Origin: Diphasiastrum complanatum
Lineage: Eukaryota; Streptophyta; Lycopodiopsida; Lycopodiales; Lycopodiaceae
Reading direction: 5' to 3'
Length of the DNA stretch: 64,000 nucleotides
Assembly (NCBI GenBank): GCA_029204225.1
Contig: CM055092.1
Location: forward strand, 29,250,359 to 29,314,358
Part shown: piece by piece, positions 1-11,872 of the stretch
Layout: each line of letters begins with the position of its first letter
How positions within the stretch are numbered: the stretch's first letter is position 1
Made by a program: the position numbers and the translations under genes
The notes under the pieces: model-generated
What the model was told of the DNA's origin: nothing
Seen by the model: only the letters and a program-made list of their open reading frames with translations
Database searches by the model: none

Positions 1-685
1 TTATATAACAGTCTATTTAATACAAAAACGTACCATTCTTCCATTTACTCGAAAACCATAGCTTTGAGGTATGTCAAATTGGAGCATTGTAAGTTATGAT
101 CGTATATATTTTAGACTCCAATCTCCTCCACTTCAATTGTCGCAATAACAACCTCATTTTGCTTCACCTCTATTTGCATTTGCTCTTGATGGTTCACTGT
201 AAAGTCTTGATCTAATGCTTTCCATTCATTATTATCTCTAATCCATCTTCTATAATAAAACATAAAAGAAAGCATTTGTGTTTCAATATGGTATCGAAAT
301 ATCATGGATGATTTGTTAAATGTTGCCATCAATTTTCACATCCCAATGATCATCATGGAGTTCTGATATCATTTCATCAGTTAAATCCTTAGCAATGAAC
401 ATTGTGGCTGTTTTACGAACATTACATTTAGCAAACAAATCTACAAAAATTGCAAATGGTAAATACCAATATAGTCTATTGGTTTTTGACCTTGTGCTAC
501 ATTTCATGCAGTTTTGAATGTCCATAAAAAACTTCGATCTAAAACTTTCTGCTATGGTAGAATCGGGAGGAACCCATTCCTCTAGTTTGCCATTCAAACC
601 ATTTTTGCATGGTATGTAAAGAGAATCGTAAAAAAAATGCCAGAATCCAAAAGTGACTTTAAAGGATGATGCTTATACTGGAGTT
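1..685 (-). pseudogene. gene-Y 3' part (unrecognised transposon-associated gene)
   Basis: Two minus-strand reading frames (597-316 and 332-111) together match, in order, the plus-strand segment 51370-51939. Shared landmarks are a start near WVPPDS/WISPDS, a KCNVRKT/KCNVRRT stretch, a FRYHIE motif and YYRRWI. Below 111 the match continues into an exon ending in a GTACGT-type donor, with one in-frame stop (TAG or TAA class) in that part. I do not recognise the family. The paralogue has a CxxC ahead of FRYH, which could be a zinc-binding site, but here those cysteines are lost. Block A begins at 686, so the join there is a rearrangement breakpoint. Function is unknown; the copy is frameshifted and not expected to be functional. 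Confidence 0.5.
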
Positions 686-973
686 TGTCTCTTTCCCCAT
701 TGAATTCGGCTTACAGTTAGTAGAAATATTACATGGGCTTGAAACCGATTTATTGCTTATGATGTGCTTGTGGGGTGCAAGTTATACACACCGATTTGTT
801 TGATAAGCGGTGGTATTTTTGCCGACCATTGGGTCTAGGTATTTCGTTAGACAATATCGATGGTGGGTGTGACTAGTGTGACGCTTAACCAAGGCAGTGC
901 ATTTCAACCGCGGATGGTGGACGGCCCGCTCTGGTGTTTCACAGAGGTCGTGTTCAGTTGATACGTTTCATAA

Positions 974-1745
974 TTGACAAAACCTGAAAAATCGTTTCAC
1001 AACTTGACGATTCCGCATGGTAGTTTAACTAACAAACCTAATTTGGCAAACCGTAAAACACATTCTAGATCTGTACAACTCTTGGCTACAATTTTTCTGC
1101 TTTCACTAAACAAGTCGAAGAACCTATTCTCTATTAGCAAGATTACAAATCAGGGCTATAGAGCCATGTTCACTACCAGTCGACGTACTATTTTAGATGA
1201 GAATTCAAAAGAAATCCTCTCTGCTTTCAGAGAAGGAAATTTGTATATACCGAATCACAATTTTTCACTTTCTATGAGCTGTTCAGATGCTAATTTATGG
1301 CATCAAAGATTAAGTCATCTAAACAAGCAATCAATCTTGTATATGCATCATAACAAAAGGTCAAGGACATGAATATAAATGTTGTTACTACAGCCAATCT
1401 GTTTGTCTATGAAAGTTTCTTACCAGGGAAACAACCTAGAACTAGATTTCCAAGAGGACAAGCCAAAAGGACAAAGTCCATTTTGTCACTGATACACAGT
1501 GACTTATGTGGTTCTATGAGCATACCTTCATTAAAACAAGCTCTATATTTTATTACATTCATTGATGACTACTCCCGATTTACCAGAGTTATGTTCATAA
1601 AGAACAAGTCAGAAGCATGTAGTTGCTTCAAGGATTTCAAGCAATACGCTGAGAATCAAACTGGTCAGAGAATCAAGGCCCTACGGCCTGATTCATGGAG
1701 AGAGTACTTATCAAATGAAATGCATATACACATGTTGAATCAAGA
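974..1745 (+). pseudogene. copia-B remnant: GAG-pre-integrase and integrase N-terminal half
   Basis: Frame 974-1372 ends with a LWHQRLSHLN motif, the signature of the Ty1/copia GAG-pre-integrase zinc region. Frame 1369-1752 continues with LIHSDLCG, FITFIDDYSRF and KALRPDSWREYLS, matching the copia integrase core where the second catalytic Asp usually sits in a SDNGGEY-type motif. The fragment has an internal frame break. It stops at about 1745, where it meets an inverted gene-Y piece. Protease, RT and RNase H are absent. Integrase normally joins retrotransposon cDNA to the genome; this copy cannot. Confidence 0.8.
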
Positions 1746-1986
1746 CTTCTGAAATGAATTGAACTCCCTTTGAAACTTTGAACTCTAAAATTCTTCCTTT
1801 CCAAAAGTTTCTGTAATCCATATTTGATTTCTTTCTTTTGCAAAATGCACCTTTTGATGAGGGATGCATCACAACCCATTGAAACTTTCTGTATGTGCAT
1901 GGTATCCATAACCCTTCATAATCCCTTTCATTACAAATAGTGACCGAATTGATCGCACTACGCGGTCTTCGATTGCAAGCGGCCAT
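1711..1986 (-). pseudogene. gene-Y first-exon remnant (block A copy 1)
   Basis: Minus-strand ATG at 1986 opens MAACNRRPRS and runs through HPSSKG and a basic KRKKSN stretch. It is clearly homologous to 9046 and 49405 (MATHNRRPRE/MATHNRKPRE, HPSSKG, KRKRSN). It breaks off against the copia-B integrase. The product is unknown; the motif pattern WIP.xYRK.QW...HPSSKG is shared by four copies in this window. Orientation is opposite to the adjacent copia scrap. Confidence 0.6.
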
Positions 1987-2435
1987 TGCATAACAGTGCA
2001 AGATACAAAACGATTGATAATGAACATCCAAGATACAAAATGATTGATAACTTCAGTTAGTTGAACCATCTATGCAAGTTAGTTTAACTTCAGTTAGTTA
2101 AACTCGGGCAGTCTTTTCCCGACGGGCAACAATATATTATCCAATCACATATCTAGACTCTGCCCGGCGGGAGTTTTGAACTGGCTAAAAATATGCCTAG
2201 GAAATTGTAAAAAAAATTTGTCCGGCAAACACCGTTACCGTCCTGCACACATGTAAAAATATTATTGGGACATGTGGACGTTGAATAGTTGAAAAGTCAA
2301 AAAAAAATCTTTACAAAGGGCCCTTATAGCGCTTGGACCTCCCCCAATGATGGAAAGTCCATGTTAAATTGTTACGATGTTTTAACTCGGCTTTTTAACC
2401 CTAGACCCAAAACTCTATATCCTAACAACTAAACC

Positions 2436-2445
2436 CTATATATAG
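2436..2445 (+). promoter_or_regulatory. TATA-like box in block A copy 1
   Basis: CTATATATAG lies after a run of AACCCTA-like sequence and about 30-130 bp before a transcript-leader-like stretch. The site and its surroundings are preserved in copy 2 (19762-19771). No convincing downstream gene was found, so this may be the promoter of a dead LTR or gene. Confidence 0.3.
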
Positions 2446-3628
2446 TCAATGCACATGTTCAAGAGGGACAAAGCTTCTCACTTTTGAAAGCATAGCTTGT
2501 AGTGAAGACAATCGTGAGGAGTATTGTAAACATCAAAACTAATCTAGCTAACAACTACGAGTAGTCAAAACCATAATACCATGTCATTTTTACCAAGTTT
2601 CAAGCTTGGTACATTCTTAAAAGTACAATATTATGTGTCCATGGCATTTAATTTGCAATGTTTTTTTCTTCTATTTTTACATATATATACGGATTCATTC
2701 TCCACTCTGACTATGCCTATCTTCTTAGGCTATCTCAGCCTCTCAGGTATCACATGGGATAGAACCTTGGTAGGCCAGAATCCACAGCTGCCCACAATTT
2801 ATTTTTTGCGGGCACCTGTCTTGTCATCCCAACCACCACGTGTCTAGTGTGCCGGCGCCTAGTTTTCCTCGAGCCCAGTAGTTGGCCCTACCTATTCCGG
2901 GCTACCGGGCACCCACGCATCCCGAGCATCGGCGCCCACCTGTCCCAGAGTCTCTCGCCCATCTCAGCCAGGCACTCACACATGCAAGCTACAGGGGACA
3001 TTTCTAGTTATATGGCTCACTGGGAAATCCCCCCTTTGATTATGGGATTTTCCATTGATTGCCACATATGGCGCTCCAAAAATGCGGGGCAGGGAGCAGG
3101 AGCCAGGGGCCGGCTCCTAGAGCGTCAGGGAACCGGCTGGGAGGAGGGGGTGTGGACGTACACTTCGTACGTACCCTTGTGTCGGATTTAGCCTAAGGCG
3201 AATCATATGTACCCATAATCCCAAATGATGATGTTTATTTTATTGCCAACTATAGGTAATTCAACTAGCATCATTATGTACCATATGGACACTTTACATC
3301 ATGTAGTTTTGCATCAATATGTACAATATGCACACTTTACATCACGTAGTTAAGGCAATCCAAGACGTTGCCTAGGGCTCTAGACATGTAATCTCCCAAG
3401 AGTTGGGATTCAAGTCTTTGCCCAAATGGACATAGTTCATATTCTCATCCAACTTTACTCATGTTGAGGGCACATATTGATCTTTCATGAAATTCTCCTT
3501 CAGCTTTTGCTCCAATCAAATATGTGCTAATATCAACTTTCACTCTGTTATCCTACCATCTTCTCTGTATTTATTTTACGCTTAAGTATTGTTTTGCTCA
3601 TGAGACAAATTTCATTTTGCCAAAATAA

Positions 3629-3838
3629 TTGGAGCACGTTTTGAGCCTCCAAATGGCAAAGCTAAGTGCTATTTTTGCTTTGGAGCCAGTATGTACATTT
3701 GTCGTATTCATAACAGATATGGCAAGAGTATGGGAGAGGGTTATGGCTAGTCTTTGCTCTCATCTTTTTAGCTGGCTTATCCTACAAAAGGTATCCTTAC
3801 ATCTTGTTTTTGTTGATGGTGAAATGATTGAGAGCTAA
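3629..3838 (+). CDS. small hypothetical ORF conserved in both block A copies
   Basis: This 69-residue frame recurs at 21035-21220 with few substitutions and no frameshift. Its middle (ALEPVCTFVVFITDMARVWERV) is hydrophobic and could be a short membrane segment. A possible splice donor (AAAAG/GTATCC) sits inside the frame near 3790, so it might be an exon rather than a complete gene. No family is recognised. Two recent copies are weak evidence for coding, because duplication alone would preserve the frame. Confidence 0.25.
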   Translation: MEHVLSLQMAKLSAIFALEPVCTFVVFITDMARVWERVMASLCSHLFSWLILQKVSLHLVFVDGEMIES

Positions 3839-4915
3839 GCTTGAATTTAAGCCTATGTTTTTATATTGTTAACATTTGTGTGACTCATAGAAATAGAATA
3901 CGTGAATGTAAGTAAGGTGAGAAAGTCTTTCCATCATGAGATTCATTAACAACATGTAAATAATAATGTCATCCAATCCAGGCAATTATCATTTTTCTAA
4001 GTTGTTGTCGAACTTAGTCTAGCTAAGGTACTAGTTAGTCTCTCTGTTGTATTGGACCCTTGGGCACATGTTAGAAGTCTTTAGATCCATAGAACGGTGG
4101 ATTTGCATAACGTTTTTACAATGGATGGTAAACGTCAAGGTCTCAAATCTCATGATTGGCTTAAGATGGTTCAATTTATTTATCCATTTTTTTTATGTCG
4201 TGTGTGCTTGTCAAACGATCAATCATTGTCAGGTATATACATTTACTTGGTGTATATTTCTATTTTATATTAACTGATTGGAAATTTAACTACACGTAAA
4301 ATGAAGTGAATATATTGCAAATGGTTGACAATTTGTGAGTTGGATCTTCACAAGAGACATGAGGATATGGTGGAGATTGTGTGCATGTTTGAGAGATATT
4401 TTTTGACTTCCATTATGGACTTGCAAGTGCATTTACTAGTGTGCATTTCAAGTATTTATTTAAAAAATCGTTATCTCATAAACTATGTGGAATCACATCA
4501 AATCCTTTCACATGTGTGTTCTTCATATATATATTTACAAATTAAAAATTTTGAGATTTCATTTTGAGCAACTTATATATAAGATATGATGTGTCAAACA
4601 TGTGGGAGTACAGATGAAACTTCAATATTTTCATATATGGGACTACATTATTGTGAATTTTACATTCAATTTTTTGCGTGTTTGCTCTTAAAAATCCTAT
4701 GTGATTATAGAAACATGCCTAAACGCACTGGTAATCTGCTATAACAGTAGAGAGATTGCATTTGAAGCTTCAAGCATCTAAAATAGTTAAAAAACTACTT
4801 ATAGAAAGCTAATAAGCAACAGTTATGGGCTTCCATGTCCAGCCCTATCAACGTTTTACAATGCGCCCTCCAATCTCGGATCTTTCTGCTTGTGAGAGAA
4901 ACTACCTCCATGGCC

Positions 4916-5033
<118 letters not shown>

Positions 5034-5164
5034 CAGTAGAAGGGGTTTTCTGCTCGGGCCCAAAGGTTTTTGTTTATGGAGAAAGAGGGGGGGGGGCGTA
5101 GGTGTAAAGTTTTAGTCAACATTGAGTTAAGTTGAGTTATAGGTTTAGATGGCCATGTTAGGTT

Positions 5165-5185
5165 GGGGGGGGGGGGGGGGGGGGG
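5165..5185. repeat. poly-G run, 21 bp
   Basis: An uninterrupted G run lies about 130 bp after the CT tract. The copy 2 counterpart (22547-22569) is 23 bp. Such runs are quadruplex-prone and mutable, and may be misassembled or miscounted. Confidence 0.9.
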
Positions 5186-6205
5186 AATTGGAAGTTTTAT
5201 TGACTGTAATTTTTTCGTTTTTTTGGAGTTTCCATGGGCATTTTTTAGTAGTTATAGACTACAAAACATTAAGTGCAGTTAAATTCATTATGGAATCGTA
5301 ATGGCCAAAAAATCTATGTGAATTAGATTTCGATGCTTACATTGGTTTTTTTCGCATATTTGTTGCTTAAGCTTCCATTTTGCAAAATCACTGGTATAAA
5401 GTCTATAAGCACGATGTTGTTCGTTGAAAACTGCATTTTTAATGGACATTGCTCGACTAGAAAGTTATACCCGTATTGATTTAACCGAATGTAAAAATTC
5501 TCAAAAAATTTCGGTTTTTTTATTTGCAAAAAAGATGGAATGAAATTCCATTTAGGGGTATCAAATGAACATTTGGTCGGCATCACTCTATAGTGATTAC
5601 CCCCCAAAAATATTCAACACATGGTTGAAATTTTTGTACCACGGTGTGTTGGAATTTCATCTTAGCAACAAATAGAAAAAACCGAATGCAGAATCTATTC
5701 AATAGTTAAGCATTATGATTTACAACTTGGGCTAATAACCAGAAAATTTTGTGATGATTAAAAGCCTCGAAGTTGTCGATGACTAGATAATCCGTTGGGC
5801 GAGCTTGTTAGCTTACACAACATCCCAGAATAAAATAAGTGAATTTCGTTGGTTTTTTGCTTTGGGTAAGCCTCCTCGTGGGGGAGGATGCAACTCATAA
5901 AACTGTGATTGTGCTCAATTCCTGAAGGAATTCCGTAAAACTTTTTCACAATTCACGAATTATATTCGCTTTAATTAACTACTGTGGGCAACTGAGAATA
6001 GGACTTCTTGTATTTTTTGACCAAGGTGTCGGAATCGGACATGGCTAAAAACGGCCCAGAAGCCTAAGTTGGAAAAACTGAAATGGAACAAAATGGTGGT
6101 TTTCTTGATGTGCTTGAAGTGTGGGCATTCCAACAAAGTATTTTTTAAGAACAGAAAGAAAACCGTGTCATTCTTACCCATTTTATTAATCTGTCACTCA
6201 AGGCA

Positions 6206-6884
6206 TGTATACTTTGATCCTTTCAGTGACCGCAAAGATTGTGAAAAGGGGCGAACGAATGTCTGAAGTGGTAATTGTTTTATTGAAGTTGAAATTTGTA
6301 ACTAATTCCCAAAAACTTCATATTCTTGTATTATTTTTCTGAAACTTTGATCAAGAAGTGGAGGGCCTTTGTGGAGGAAGAACCTGTGGTATGGGACGCA
6401 GACAATTCCAAAATGAATATCTGAAACTAACTGGATTAGTTGACTATAGTATGGTCGTAAGTCTTAGTGATGCCAAATACTATCGGTCATATATTGGTCA
6501 TGACCCCTTTTTTGGATATCTCAAATTTACAAAACCAGAAACCCGACAAGCTATTTCTTTATAAAGGACATATTGGTGAATTTCTCAACACATTAATTAA
6601 CTCGATTTTTTGTGATTTCTTGGAAGGTAATTTTAATTACCCATTTATGTCACAGAAATGGTTAATGAAACTGTTTTCTAAAATTGTTTTCTCTACTTGA
6701 ATCTTTAAGAAATCTTTTTTTGATTTACAACTTAATTCTCAAGCTTGGTAACAAAGAAGATCTTTGGTTTAGTCACTGTGTTGGGACATCATTGCTATTT
6801 ACTAACAATGATGCAACATTTCTTTGGCTTTCAATATTTTCTTGAATCTTTTCACGAATGATATGCACCCCTTGGAAACTCGTG
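6206..6884. other. unique linker between block A and block B
   Basis: This stretch is not seen elsewhere in the window. A 68-residue frame (6358-6564, with GYLKFTKPETRQ) is not recognisable. No repeat ends or promoter are evident, and the rest is AT-rich. Confidence 0.4.
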
Positions 6885-8650
6885 GTGTTATAAGCAAGAC
6901 ATATTATGATTTTCCCACATTGACAGAGGGTGCAGATGATGAACACTTGGAACAAGATGTTCACTTACCACCTAAGTTGAGTGATGACTCAGACGATGAA
7001 CGGTGGGCTGCAAACCTGCTTGTAGCTAGAAGATCAGGAACCTACAATGGTTCTGCACTTAGCCGCAAAGAGAAAGGAAAAGCAAAGACAACACCCAAGC
7101 AATCTCTATGTAGATCAGCAAGAAATTGCAAAGCACCTGTCAGATATGCCCTTGGTAGTTCATCCTCAATGATGGAATTTTTTTTTGTGGATTCGAAGGT
7201 GGACCACAAAGCTATGAAGAAGCTATCGATCGTCCTAACAAGGACAAGTGGATACAAGCAATGGAGGAAGAAATTCACTCCATGGAAATGAACAAAGTCT
7301 AGAAACTTGAATTAGTTCTAGATGGCAGAAAGACTGTGAAATGCAAATGGATCTACAAGTACAAGTATGAAGCTGATGGCAAGGTATCAAGATACAAAGA
7401 ACGACTGGTAGCCAAATGTTTCTCTCGGAAATATCGCATTGACTACACCGAAACCTTTTCTCTAGTTGTCAAACATACCTCTGTACGCTTATTGATCGCA
7501 TATGCAGTAGCATATAACTTGAAAATCAACATTGTGGATGAGAAGACTGCATTCCTACATGGAGAACTCAAAGAGGAACTCTACATGGATCAGCCACCAG
7601 GTTTTACATGCATTAGAGGAGTTCTAAATCCAAGGAAGACCCTTTGTAAAGATTCTTTTTATATTTTTTCACAAATTTTTCCTACACATGGACCAATCAA
7701 AACACTCAAATTTGAAATCTACGTAACGTAACTTTTTGAGTCCACATTTTGATTCCATACTAAAAATGGCATAGCTTTTTAGTGGTAAGTCCAAATTTAG
7801 CATAGTTTGGTGCATTAAAAAGCGCACAACAAGGGCTTTCCAATGATATCTTAGATGATATACTTTGAGCTATGATTAAAAAGTTATGGCAAGTCAAAAG
7901 TATTAGTGCTATAATATTTTAATAATAAAAAAGACATCTTGCACGAATTTTTAAAGGGTCTTTTTGGAACTCAAAACTCCTCTAATGTGAATCATTTTCT
8001 GATTATGCACGTGGGATGCACAAGAGCATCTATGGATTAAAATATTCTGCCAGACAATGGTATAAGAAAAAGGATCATGCTTTAAGATCCTTGGGCTTCC
8101 AACCTCTAATAGCAGACCGTAATGTCTATGTAAAGGTTTTGCATGGAGAGATCATCATAACCGGTGTCTATGTAGATGTCTACGTAGACGACACACTCAT
8201 CCTATCAAGGAGTGATGACCTGAATGCACAAGTGAAGCAGGATATTATCAGACTTGCGTAAAGCACGATGCTACCTAGGATTGGAATCAATTGAGACTTT
8301 GAGAATGGCAGATTATATTTACACCAATCACAGTATACTCAACTTGATCATTGATGTCTTTTAGATGAGTGAATGTAAAGGAGTAAACACTCCGATGATC
8401 ATAGGCACAATATTGACCAATGTAGAAGACGATTCGAAGAATGACGAAGAGAGTAAAGCAATGCTCAACAAGACCTACAGAAGGCTGATAGGTTCTTTAA
8501 TGTATTTGGCAGACAACACCAGGCCGAATATTGCATATGCAGTATTCAAATTGAGTTGTTCAACATCAATCTAGAACCAACACACTGGAAGATTGTCAAA
8601 AGAGTCATAGAACTCTTAATGGGCCCTTTGTCAAGATGTTTTTTTTGACT
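6885..8650 (+). pseudogene. copia-C reverse transcriptase / RNase H remnant (copy 1)
   Basis: Pieces in several frames read CKWIYKYKYEADGKVSRYK, then DEKTAFLHGELKEELYMDQPPGF, then KSIYGLKYSARQWY, then VYVDDTLIL (the YVDD catalytic box of copia RT), and finally RLIGSLMYLADNTRPNIAYAV before RNase H. The order is right for Ty1/copia RT, which copies retrotransposon RNA. Frameshifts, stop codons and the MITE at 7611-7984 break it, and RNase H is missing after about 8575. Confidence 0.85.
7611..7984. mobile_element. MITE inserted in copia-C copy 1
   Basis: Copy 2 of block B reads straight through here (about 48310), so this is an insertion. The left end CATTAGAGGAGTT and right end AACTCCTCTAATG form a terminal inverted repeat, extended imperfectly to about 40 bp through AAGACCC/GGGTCTTTT. 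The empty site TTACATGTGAATC implies a 3 bp ATG duplication (7608-7610 and 7985-7987). It has no coding capacity. The superfamily is uncertain; a 3 bp duplication fits PIF/Harbinger or CACTA types, but the ends are typical of neither. Confidence 0.8.
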
Positions 8651-9045
8651 TCGCACACTTTCAACGCTTATGTGTCCCAATCAATGGTGTCCATCTGTGA
8701 CGAAATATAACAATGGTTGATGGACAGTAATTGTTTTTGTCTTTCCTGGACAAATTTTCATGATATTCAAATATCCCGCTAGGGATTGGACCATAGTTAC
8801 TGCCCAAATACTCTTTTGTTGCCTGGCTTTGTACACTCGAGGTTTATTTGACTTCAATAGTCGTAAACTGTAGTTAACTAATCCTTGTAGTTTAGGAACT
8901 TCTTGTCATTCTTAGATATACCTCTCATTCTCTTCGTTCTCTCTGTTCTTAGCTTCCATAGACATTTTGGATTGTCATTCATAGGTTTACCTTTCATTCT
9001 CTTCATTTTCTCCGTTCTCGGCTTGCGAACACATATTTTGGACTA

Positions 9046-9620
9046 ATGGCTACACATAATCGGAGACCAAGAGAAACCATTGATGTAATCGATATTTGCA
9101 ATGAACAAAATGCAGAAGATCAATGGATACCAAGAATATATCGTAAATATCAATGGATCTTGATGCATCCATCCTCAAAAGGACTTTCTGGAAAAGAAAA
9201 AGATCGAATAACATATATAGAAGCTCTTGGAAAGGCAAGACAATGATTTTTAAAGTATCAGCTGTCGGTCAATCTATCACATAAGTTTTCAGCATGCTAA
9301 TCTTCACAAAGAGCTCAACATTCAGGATTTGAACCCAAATGATAGAAGAAAATGCAATTGTATATATACGATTAATATGTGCATATTTAGATTAAATTTC
9401 TTTAGTTTTAGCATTTTTTTATATCAAATTTTTCTCACGATGTTTTTGTTGGCTTTGCAGATTTGTCTCCATCAAATTTTGTTAAATGGAAACCAATTCA
9501 ATCGATTGTAGGAATAATTGATGTCATACATTTTGATATCGGTATTTTACAATATAGAGGTCGATCTCCAAAATCTCTTTTAGAGTTAGGAGTTTTTTTT
9601 ATGATCACACCTATATTCCT
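9046..9620 (+). pseudogene. gene-Y first exons (block B copy 1)
   Basis: ATG at 9046 opens MATHNRRPRE and aligns with the better copy at 49405. A deletion after HPSSKG shifts the frame. The intron donor that is GTAAGT in copy 2 has become GTATAT here, while the TTTGCAG acceptor (about 9461) survives. Exon 2 (about 9462-9620) is recognisable. A copia-A fragment truncates it downstream. Confidence 0.6.
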
Positions 9621-9856
9621 GATAGAAATAGTTTAGGGGGTAGATTAGAGCCATATTTCTACTAGATTTTTCAAGTGAGGAATTGTCGTACTATACCAAC
9701 AGGGTTAATATAGATCTTATAGTAAACAATGTCATTCCCGTAGAGGACAATGCTAGAAAGTTATGTATTTGGTACAATTATGGCAAGTGGTTTTGAGTGT
9801 TATTCTGGTTCTCAACAGACATTAAAAAGTAACCAGTATTACTTATGGTTTGGGAA

Positions 9857-11565
9857 ATGTAATGTTTGAAGATCCTTGATCATCCTCTTGAACCATACCA
9901 TCTCCTTTGTGCAATTTGTAAGAGCTTTGTACTCGACCTCACTAGATGACAATGAAATAGTGGCTTGTTTCTTCAACATCCATGATATAGCTCCATCACC
10001 TTTGAGAATACAATGAGCACTAATGGATTTTCTATCCATTACATATCTAGCATAGTCTGAATCTGAAAATCCAAAAATATTAGATGATGATCCCTCATAC
10101 AATATGCCAAAATCTTGAGTTCCAATGATGTACCTCAAAACTCACTTTCCTAGCTTCCAATGCTCCTCACTAGGATCTTGCATGAATTGACTCAATCTTC
10201 CAACACAATAGCTTAGATCTGACCTAATAATGGTTAGATAGATGAGTGAACCAACTAGCTTCCTATAGAGAGTAATGTCCTTGAAGGATCTTTCACTAAC
10301 TCTTATAGTTAGCTTTACATGAGACTCCATAGGTGTATCACTAGCTTTTGCATCTACCATATGAAATCTTTCTAGAATAGAATTAGCATACTTCTCTTGA
10401 AAAATGAAAGTAGATTGAGAAGATCTAATGACTTCTATTCCCAAAATGTAATGCAAGTTACCAAGATCATGCACCTCAAACTCCTTCTTAAGAGCACTCT
10501 TGATATCCTCCACATCTTGATTGTCACCACAACTCAAGATGATATCATCCACATAGATTAGCAAGATGGTAACGTTATTTCCAGCAAACCTATAATAAAG
10601 TGAATGATCATACTCACTCATAACAAAGCCTTGAGAGAGTAAAAAAGTATTAAGCTTAGCATACCAACTCCTTGGTGCTTGCTGAAGGCCATACAAACTC
10701 TTTTGTAGTAGACACACATGATTTGGCTTTGTTGATGAAATGTAGCTCTTGGGTTGCTCCATGTACACTTCCGCCTCAAGATCACCATTCAAGAATGCAT
10801 TTGTAATGTCCATTTTCCATAGATCCCATCCATAAAGTGTAGCAAGTGAGATGATGACTCAAATGCTTACCATTTTTGCCATGGGTGAAAAGGTCTCATC
10901 ATAGTCAATCCCTTTTCGTTGAGCATATCCTTTTTCACTAACCTTGTCTTTGTACTTGTTGATAGATCCATCTTGGTTTGTCTTCACCTTGAAGATCCAT
11001 TTTCATCCAATAGCTTTCTTGTCCTTAGGCAACTCCACCAATCTCCATGTTCCATTCTTCATAAGAGCTTGATACTCAAGATCCATTGCTTGGATCCACT
11101 CCTCTTATTTCCTTGCTTCATCTACACTTGTAGGCTCATCAAAAGAGGTTAGGAAAGCAACATAATTTGCAGAAACTAAATGCTTACTGTGTTCATCATA
11201 TGTGAGCCTTGAAGGTACTTGTCTTTCCCTTGATGTTCTCCTTGGCTTTTGACTTGATGAAGGTTTATCATCATCACCATCTAAAGTAGGATCATTTACA
11301 TCAACATCAAGAATGTTAGATCCATCCACATCACCATCAATAATGCTTGAAGATACTTTTGGAATGTTCCCCTCATAAAAAATGACATCTTTACCAACAA
11401 TCACTTTGTGAGTAGAAGGAATGTAAACCTTATAGGCTTTACTCACCTCACTCTATCCAACAAAAATACCTCTTCTTAAAGATGGATCCTCCTTGGTCCT
11501 ATCATCAAGAGTAATGTTGACATAGCATGTGCATCCAAAGGTTCTTACAGAGTTGACACACACCT
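9857..11565 (-). pseudogene. copia-A1: truncated copia pol (integrase end, RT, RNase H)
   Basis: Minus-strand frames 11446-11105, 10813-10142 and 10138-9839 carry, in order, SKAYKVYIPS (region after integrase), MDITNAFLNGDLEAEVYMEQP, LYGLQQAPRSWY, LLIYVDDIIL (RT active site) and the RNase H motifs DSDYARYVMDRKS and SLSSSEVEYKAL. Identity to copia-A2 and A3 is high. Gag, protease, most of integrase and both LTRs are missing. Its left edge cuts into block B. Confidence 0.9.
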
Positions 11566-11872
11566 TTGGCTTTTTCGCATTTTTTGCAAAATGGAACTAG
11601 GGCCTGAACGCACAGTATAAGCAATTGAATACATAGAAATGGTGGAGGAAAGCGACATGCAACCAAAATCAGTTGGAATTAGCATAATGGGTTCTTCTGA
11701 TTACTACAGTTTAGATTAGTCATCTCTCATGCAAAAGCCTCCATCCCGATTCATAGATGATCCGACCTGCTACTTTGTGCATGAACCAAACACAGTTCAT
11801 GAGCAATGAAAACACCTGATGCTAACTAGTGGAATGCTGCCATGGATGCATAATTTGATTCTTTGATCGAGA
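11566..11872. other. linker with no recognised gene
   Basis: Between the copia-A1 integrase end and the copia-D RT start there is no ORF of note, no repeat end and no motif I can assign. It may be decayed copia-D integrase sequence. Confidence 0.35.

Larger units (their letters stand above)
6885..9856. repeat. block B, copy 1
   Basis: Matches 47588-50205 in the same orientation with high identity. It comprises a copia-C RT remnant, a junk join (about 8600-9040) and the 5' part of gene Y. The left end starts near GACATATTATGATTTT. The right end is cut by a copia-A fragment just after TATGGTTTGGGAAATGT. Copy 1 carries a MITE that copy 2 lacks. Confidence 0.85.

Noticed and set aside
2847-3191. 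GC-rich 114-residue ORF
   Set aside because: The frame is not preserved in the duplicate (20240-20580), and composition explains its length.
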